Below are positions 61,001 to 64,000 of a stretch of DNA of 64,000 nucleotides, in pieces. The number at the start of each line of letters is the position of its first letter. Position 1 is the first letter of the stretch. The DNA is taken from the NCBI GenBank assembly GCA_020091685.1, contig CM034601.1, forward strand, positions 16,359,320 through 16,423,319, in the 5' to 3' direction. The notes beneath the pieces are model-generated. The model saw nothing but the letters and a program-made list of their open reading frames with translations. It was not told where the DNA came from and searched no databases. The DNA comes from Lutjanus erythropterus (lineage: Eukaryota; Chordata; Actinopteri; Lutjaniformes; Lutjanidae). The position numbers and the translations under genes are program-made.

Positions 61001-63410
61001 AACGAACTGGTCAACCTGCACAAATTCATTTGCTTGGCAACACTGTCAACAACTGATGAGCATCCACTTAGGGACCAGACAGAGACCACACAAGGCACGG
61101 CTGGTGATTTAATTAAGCTAGCGTGCATTTTTTTTCCCCAAATCAACCAATCGATTGGTTTGAGAGGAGGTCAAATTCATAGTCCTATTAATCTAAATTG
61201 GCTATTACCCGCTGTCAGCCGTATTGGTCGTATCTTCACATGCAGGTTTATGGAAGTTCCTGTCCAGGGGAATGTCCTCTGTTGCAAGGCCAGACAGCGC
61301 AAAATCACCTCCACCCCTCCTTTCATTGCAGTCATCAATCACTTTGTTGTTGCGAGACATGTGTTTGAACCAATTTTCATATTGAGTCGTTTACCCTTTA
61401 TTTCAGTGACAGTATGACCCTCAGTTGACATGGCATTAATAGCACTTAATTTGCTCCCATTCCTCTTTTTTAGCAGGTCTGTTAATTCCATTGCTGTCTT
61501 TGTTAAAAGGATAGACTTTCCTTTATAGAGGCCCATTGCTTGCTCTGAAAGTTCAGTAATTGTGTTCGAGTGCTGACCAGAAGCTAACAGTCATTAAAGC
61601 TACACATAGCACGGGGTCGTTATTTGACTCATCCTGTGGGCGCTCTCCAAAATAATAAGCCAAAAATAGCTGGTCAAGCTCACCGAGCACGGTGACGTCA
61701 GCTTGAGGACTCTCCTGCAGACAGGAATACATCTCGTCTGATCTTCATATTGTCTGTCACCTCAATCTACCCGCCTCATTTGTTTTTTTTGTGCGCACAC
61801 AAGCTCAAAGACACACAAATTATCTGCCTATCTGGCAAATTCTCTCACAAACCTGCACTACACACACAAGCACACTGTCAATGCAGACTCACAGCCAGTC
61901 CAAGTCAGGCATGTGTTGACAGAAGCTCGGGTGAGGAAGCTGCTGCAGTGAGGCATCCACCATGGATCTGACAGGAAAAGGAAAACAGATTAAATCTCTG
62001 CACAGCAGGTGTTCCCATTATTACAGAGCAGAAATAATGCATGATTGCTCCAACAGCTCATATAGATGGAAACGAAAGAGCTGTGTGTTTTAGAGCTCAG
62101 TAACAATGAAGAGTTTTTACAATATCTGCTCACATCTGCACTACCAAACAATAATGATAATAGCAATTAAACAAACTCCAAATTGACTGTAATTCACCAG
62201 GAAACTGTCTGGAAGCTGCTGCTTTAAAAATGTTTGGCATTAAAAGCAGGTGTGTGATTTGTGGTTACTGGGGTTAAAACATGAATCTCCTCTGATATGG
62301 TCTTTTAACTGAAATTAGTAAAATGTTTATAGAAAATGAAAAGTTGCAGTATAGTCAACACATCTCGGCTCTCACGTTTTGTTTTTTTTTAATTAAAAGC
62401 AGACTTTGATATAATCAAGTGGCAACACTTCAGACAGATGAGGACAGATGAAGCAGAGACCAGGGACGCTCCTCTGAGTACAGAGATGAATGGAGGAACC
62501 AAAAGCGAGACATATGGTCACTTCAGTCTAACAGTCCTGGAGGTACAAACAGTCTTGTGTGAAGGCAGATTCAAAGGTCTTTTGTCTTTCAACCATAAAA
62601 CCAAAAGGACATATTGACAGACATATGGAAATGGATACTTGTTTAAAAGAAAATAAAGAGACCGAGTCAAGTGGGGAGATAAACTGTGGCGCAGACGATA
62701 GTGTCAGAGGACAGGACGCAAACAAAGACCAGGGGAACAATACTAATCCCAATATTGTACAGCGGACAATAGTGAAACCTGATCCAAGACACACCGGTGA
62801 AGCACACTCATAGAAATAAGGGTTCTCTTGAATGGCTGAGGTTCTACCCAGAGCCATTTGCTTCTGAGGATCTCTTCTTTGGGAGAAAAGGGGTTCATCA
62901 AGTGTTCTTTGTAAGAGGTTCCATTATAAACCCTTTACATCCAAAGAATCCTTTTTGAAAGAAAGAGTTCTTCAAGTAGTGCTGAAATCCTTGGAGAACT
63001 CTTTCATCAAGGGTTCTTTGTACCATAACATAAATGGGTTCCCAAGAACCCTTGGGTGTGTTCTAGATAAAACTTAGGAATATTAAAGAGGTGGTAGAAC
63101 ACAAGATATAAACCTTGGCATGTAAAAGAGTTCATGGTAATCCCCCCTCCAGTACAGAATACTCAAAGTGTTGTCTTTGGTTTTCTTCAAACTATGGGCC
63201 AATATAGATATTTTTAATACATATAGATATGCTCCCAACTGAAGTCTCACACATTTTTCATCTCAGAGAACTCAGAATATGAATCAATAAATCAGGAAAT
63301 CAGTGCTAAAATAGAAGAAGTAAAATGATGCAACTCACAGGTACATGAGAGACTGGAGCCCGATGAAAGTATCCTGGGACAAGATGCTCAGTGGGTTATG
63401 ATCCAACATC
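41994..63410 (-). CDS. rxfp2: rxfp2 (relaxin family peptide receptor 2), last 13 coding exons; 5' part beyond window
   Basis: RXFP2 is a type C leucine-rich-repeat GPCR. INSL3/relaxin peptides bind the LRR ectodomain, and an LDLa module then helps activate the transmembrane domain, which signals mainly through Gs and cAMP (family knowledge). Thirteen exons join in one frame (544 residues plus stop): 63339-63410, 61893-61967, 59964-60035, 58761-58832, 57195-57269, 52008-52079, 51848-51919, 51520-51749, 47395-47540, 46477-46572, 45075-45243, 43673-43891, 41994-42259. RXFP2-type signatures are [15 protein letters not shown] (TM1), TLEKF in place of DRY, FPFSN, and [16 protein letters not shown] (TM6). 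NPILY closes TM7. The hinge [10 protein letters not shown] is closer to RXFP1, but overall similarity and the fry neighbour favour RXFP2. Whether this is copy a or b of the teleost paralogs cannot be told. Signal peptide, LDLa and first LRRs lie beyond base 64000. Confidence 0.95.
43673..43891 (-). CDS. rxfp2: rxfp2 TM5, third intracellular loop, TM6
   Basis: 219 nt. Acceptor TTCTTTAG|GT and donor CCCG|GTAAGA. Contains [20 protein letters not shown] (TM5), a short loop [15 protein letters not shown], and TM6 with [18 protein letters not shown]. Confidence 0.96.
45075..45243 (-). CDS. rxfp2: rxfp2 TM4, second extracellular loop, start of TM5
   Basis: 169 nt. Acceptor TTTCAAG|GTG and donor CTGG|GTAAAT. 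Reads [20 protein letters not shown], then [20 protein letters not shown] with the Cys that pairs with TM3, then KGYSTGIFL. Confidence 0.95.
46477..46572 (-). CDS. rxfp2: rxfp2 TM3 and second intracellular loop
   Basis: 96 nt, 32 codons, phase 0. Acceptor CCCTCAG|GTG and donor TGGG|GTGAGT. Reads [20 protein letters not shown] then [12 protein letters not shown]. Glu-Lys replaces the DRY pair, as in relaxin receptors. GGGGTGAGT allows small uncertainty about the exact donor. Confidence 0.94.
47395..47540 (-). CDS. rxfp2: rxfp2 TM2, first extracellular loop, start of TM3
   Basis: 146 nt. Acceptor GTTCAG|GT and donor TCTGAG|GTACAC. Reads [35 protein letters not shown], then the conserved TM3 Cys and GFLAMLSSE. 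Confidence 0.96.
47541..50204. other. rxfp2 intron, left part of the TM1-TM2 intron
   Basis: About 2.7 kb with no supported feature; short open frames have no recognisable protein content. Confidence 0.5.
50205..51465 (+). mobile_element. broken L2-like LINE (antisense in rxfp2 intron)
   Basis: Plus-strand translation at 50290-50355 gives [20 protein letters not shown], the reverse-transcriptase block usually [24 protein letters not shown] segment follows in another frame, then WFPVDFRIH near 50495-50515 (usually WLPVxxRI). A second piece at 51060-51465 reads FGRLLFSIC and ends with GTGAAGCACTTTGTG, the usual LINE tail. Frames shift, stops occur and the YADD region is missing. About 500 bases between the pieces are unrelated or too diverged. 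It is 5'-truncated and dead. Confidence 0.65.
51520..51749 (-). CDS. rxfp2: rxfp2 hinge and TM1 exon
   Basis: 230 nt. Acceptor CTTCCAG|C and donor TGCT|GTGAGT. Encodes [20 protein letters not shown] (hinge with two Cys), [13 protein letters not shown], then TM1 ending [15 protein letters not shown] and the first intracellular loop. The start of TM2, IKVLCC, runs across the splice. Confidence 0.96.
51848..51919 (-). CDS. rxfp2: rxfp2 last LRR exon
   Basis: 72 nt. Acceptor CTCTGCAG|G and donor CACAT|GTACGT. Reads [20 protein letters not shown] then LSH. It leads into the hinge before TM1; human has [20 protein letters not shown]. Confidence 0.93.
51960..52001. repeat. (CA)20 tract inside the 88-nt rxfp2 intron
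   Basis: Pure GT on the plus strand, so pure CA in the rxfp2 transcript. It begins at intron base +7, directly after GTAAGTA, and fills 40 or so of the 88 intron bases (51920-52007). CA repeats bind hnRNP L and can alter use of a nearby 5' splice site (established for other genes). Confidence 0.95.
52008..52079 (-). CDS. rxfp2: rxfp2 LRR exon
   Basis: 72 nt. Acceptor TTTTGCAG|A and donor CTCT|GTAAGT. Reads [20 protein letters not shown] then LQSL. The donor is followed within seven bases by a (CA)20 tract that fills much of the 88-nt downstream intron. Confidence 0.93.
54135..54385 (+). mobile_element. MITE-type family B copy 2
   Basis: CTAGCGCTGCACAATGAAC at the start, then GCAGGGCTGCAGAGATGATG, CAGCTCTTGTTCTCCATATT and CAACAAATGTCACATCAACA, matching the copy at 7457-7770 in order. 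Non-coding. Confidence 0.6.
55006..55849 (-). mobile_element. 844-bp non-autonomous hAT transposon with complete ends
   Basis: Starts CAGTGTTGGGCACGTTAC and ends GTTATTCCCATCACTG, so the termini are inverted (CAGTGTTGGG / CAGTGATGGG) with the CAGTG form typical of hAT. It is flanked by a perfect 8-bp target-site duplication, CTTCTTAT at 54998-55005 and 55850-55857, the hAT length. Subterminal AGTAATTAGTTA and GTAACGGCG motifs repeat near both ends. It lies in an rxfp2 intron. The perfect duplication suggests a fairly recent insertion. Confidence 0.85.
55154..55474 (-). CDS. truncated hAT transposase N-terminus with BED zinc finger
   Basis: An uninterrupted ATG-started frame of 106 codons inside the hAT element. 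It begins [20 protein letters not shown], then [20 protein letters not shown], with the BED-type pattern W..xF, CxxC (CTLC) and HLSTAH. It ends in an A-rich tail (KQQKLD) where the rest of the transposase is missing, so the element cannot move itself. An intact DNA-binding part could still bind related element ends if it were transcribed. No host role is implied. Confidence 0.7.
   Translation of the reverse strand: MASPESQGKTAFSRWKYRHYFDLIEVKGKNVHVECTLCPRAKSLSTSGVSNSNLMKHLSTAHASTKLVAKNTVDTGNDDSRPGAVNVSSANKEGHRATPSKQQKLD
57195..57269 (-). CDS. rxfp2: rxfp2 LRR exon
   Basis: 75 nt. Acceptor GCGTCAAG|G, with an A before AG and a weak pyrimidine tract; donor AAGCT|GTGAGT. Reads [20 protein letters not shown] then SLLKL. 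Human has [20 protein letters not shown] here, so this repeat is one residue longer than the 24-residue neighbours. Confidence 0.9.
57715..58020 (+). mobile_element. dispersed teleost repeat (CTCCAGGAGGTTGCGAT type)
   Basis: CCTCCAGGAGGTTGCGATAT, ATCACAACAATTATCACAAA, TTTGACCAATGTGTGAGTTC and ATGGATCCTGAAAGGAACAC occur in the order I recall from a common fish repeat. Class not known to me. Confidence 0.5.
58761..58832 (-). CDS. rxfp2: rxfp2 LRR exon
   Basis: 72 nt. Acceptor TGTTCAG|A and donor GAGCT|GTGAGT. Reads [20 protein letters not shown] then LAEL, aligning with human [20 protein letters not shown]. Confidence 0.93.
59773..59795. repeat. short perfect hairpin in an rxfp2 intron
   Basis: GGGTTCTTCA-AGC-TGAAGAACCC. 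The same AGAACCC/GGGTTCTT vocabulary recurs at 62770-63065, so it is probably a remnant of the same family. Confidence 0.55.
59964..60035 (-). CDS. rxfp2: rxfp2 LRR exon
   Basis: 72 nt. Acceptor GCGCTCAG|G preceded by a long T run (minus strand), donor GTTCT|GTGAGT. Reads [20 protein letters not shown] then LEVL, matching human [20 protein letters not shown]. Confidence 0.93.
60036..61892. other. rxfp2 LRR intron with long but unconvincing open frames
   Basis: A T-run acceptor tract at the left, then DNA with open frames of 141 and 159 codons on opposite strands (60667-61417) that show no recognisable protein. The Myb-like relic at 61250-61560 is the only supported content. Confidence 0.45.
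61250..61560 (-). pseudogene. decayed Myb/SANT-like reading frame (Harbinger/PIF accessory type)
   Basis: On the minus strand 61536-61340 reads [20 protein letters not shown] then [14 protein letters not shown]. This matches the third-helix pattern of Myb/SANT-like proteins that accompany Harbinger transposons (aVNAVs..gRTv.EiKkKW.dlK). The expected Trp is lost. A following [18 protein letters not shown], in a shifted frame near 61330-61270, fits the region after the Myb domain. It is frameshifted and partial. A relic of a host MSANTD-type gene is an alternative. Confidence 0.4.
61893..61967 (-). CDS. rxfp2: rxfp2 LRR exon
   Basis: 75 nt. Acceptor CTGTCAG|A and donor GGCT|GTGAGT. Reads [20 protein letters not shown] then DLDWL. 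The human counterpart is [20 protein letters not shown]. The usual Asn of the LxxN motif is replaced (SMVDAS). Confidence 0.92.
62770..63065 (+). mobile_element. MITE-like element rich in GGTTCTTT/AGAACC
   Basis: AAGGGTTCTCTTGAATGG at the start, repeated GGGTTCTTTGTACCAT-like words inside, and CCCAAGAACCCTTGGG near the end. Inverted words at the two ends suggest a small DNA-transposon derivative. Non-coding. Confidence 0.5.
63339..63410 (-). CDS. rxfp2: rxfp2 LRR exon (first in window)
   Basis: 72 nt. Acceptor TGCCAG|G and donor ACCT|GTGAGT. Reads [20 protein letters not shown] then LMYL, an LRR of the LxxNxL type. It aligns with the human RXFP2 repeat [20 protein letters not shown]. Phase 2 on both sides. 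Confidence 0.92.
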
Positions 63411-63953
63411 CTGGCACAAAAAACAAACAAACAAACATGTAATTATGAATTAATTTGATCAAACTTTTTTTTAAAATTATCATTAAAAGAATATTCAATG
63501 TTGTGGAGAGTTTATTTCTTGCTAAGAATTAGGCAAGATGATTAATACCAATCTCATATCTGTACTTTAAATATGAAGATACAGACAATCTGATTAGTTT
63601 AGCTTCACATCAGCGCCTCTGAATTTGACTTATCAACACTTGTTTGTGTAATCTGGACACAATTAGAAATCTAAAGTTGACAAGCTGTCTTCAGGGCGTT
63701 ATGCGCCATAAGTCTTTCTTGTCTTCTCTAGTTGTTTCCCTGTTCTTGCATCCAGATTTCTATGCTAAGCTAAGTTAAGCTAACCTGCTGTAGCCTACAC
63801 ATAAGTACAGACATGAGGTTGGAATCAATCTTCTCATCTCACTCTCAGCAAGAAAGAAAATAAGTGTTTTTTTTCCCCAATGTATGCAGCCATTCTTAAC
63901 TGCCTAATGGAATAAATACAGAAGAGTGAAGCACTGACTGACAACAACACCAT

Positions 63954-64000
<47 letters not shown>
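63411..64000. other. rxfp2 intron at the window edge, ending in (CA)n
   Basis: No exon was recognised. The upstream LRR and LDLa exons must lie beyond 64000. A pure CA tract starts at 63955 and runs to the last base, so its length is unknown. Confidence 0.6.

Noticed and set aside
60667-61417. Open frames of 159 (minus) and 141 (plus) codons, among the longest in the window
   Set aside because: They overlap on opposite strands within an rxfp2 intron, show no recognisable domain, and have no splice or promoter context.
41994-63410. Assignment to RXFP1
   Set aside because: Hinge residues are RXFP1-like, but [20 protein letters not shown] and [15 protein letters not shown] plus the fry neighbour favour RXFP2.

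Overview
This is teleost fish genomic DNA. Coding sequence sits in short exons with GT-AG junctions, introns are long and AT-rich, (CA)n microsatellites are frequent, and short decayed DNA-transposon copies are abundant. The protein fragments read from the exons are vertebrate, and the repeat families are of the kind seen in spiny-rayed fishes. The species cannot be named from the sequence.

Two host genes are present, both on the minus strand and both incomplete in the window. (1) Positions 377-14728 hold the first eight coding exons (294 codons) of fry (Furry), a very large microtubule- and NDR-kinase-associated scaffold; the rest of the gene lies to the left of base 1. A second, phase-compatible first coding exon is predicted at 22439-22688, and a CpG-rich promoter-like block with GC, CCAAT and YY1-type motifs lies at 36190-36480. 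(2) Positions 41994-63410 hold the last thirteen coding exons (544 residues plus stop) of rxfp2, the relaxin/INSL3-family LRR receptor. Seven leucine-rich-repeat exons of 72 or 75 nt are followed by six exons for the seven-transmembrane domain and tail. The LDLa module and first LRRs lie to the right of base 64000. The order rxfp2 then fry on one strand matches the RXFP2-FRY neighbourhood on human 13q13.

Layout: 1-14728 fry exons and introns; 14729-36200 fry upstream region with alternative first exons, microsatellites and repeats; 29-35.3 kb a dense nest of one short palindrome-ended element; about 36.2-36.5 kb CpG promoter; 36.5-42 kb intergenic, repeat-rich; 42-63.4 kb rxfp2; 63.95-64 kb a (CA)n tract running off the window. 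Mobile DNA includes a complete-ended 844-bp hAT derivative with perfect 8-bp target-site duplication, a broken L2-like LINE close to an rxfp2 splice donor, a decayed Myb/SANT-like reading frame, SINE-like fragments and several MITE-type families.

The two genes do not form a known pathway; their adjacency is conserved linkage. The most interesting points are the alternative fry N-terminus, an 88-nt rxfp2 intron that is nearly half CA repeat directly behind the 5' splice site, and the young hAT derivative. I saw no wholly novel gene system.
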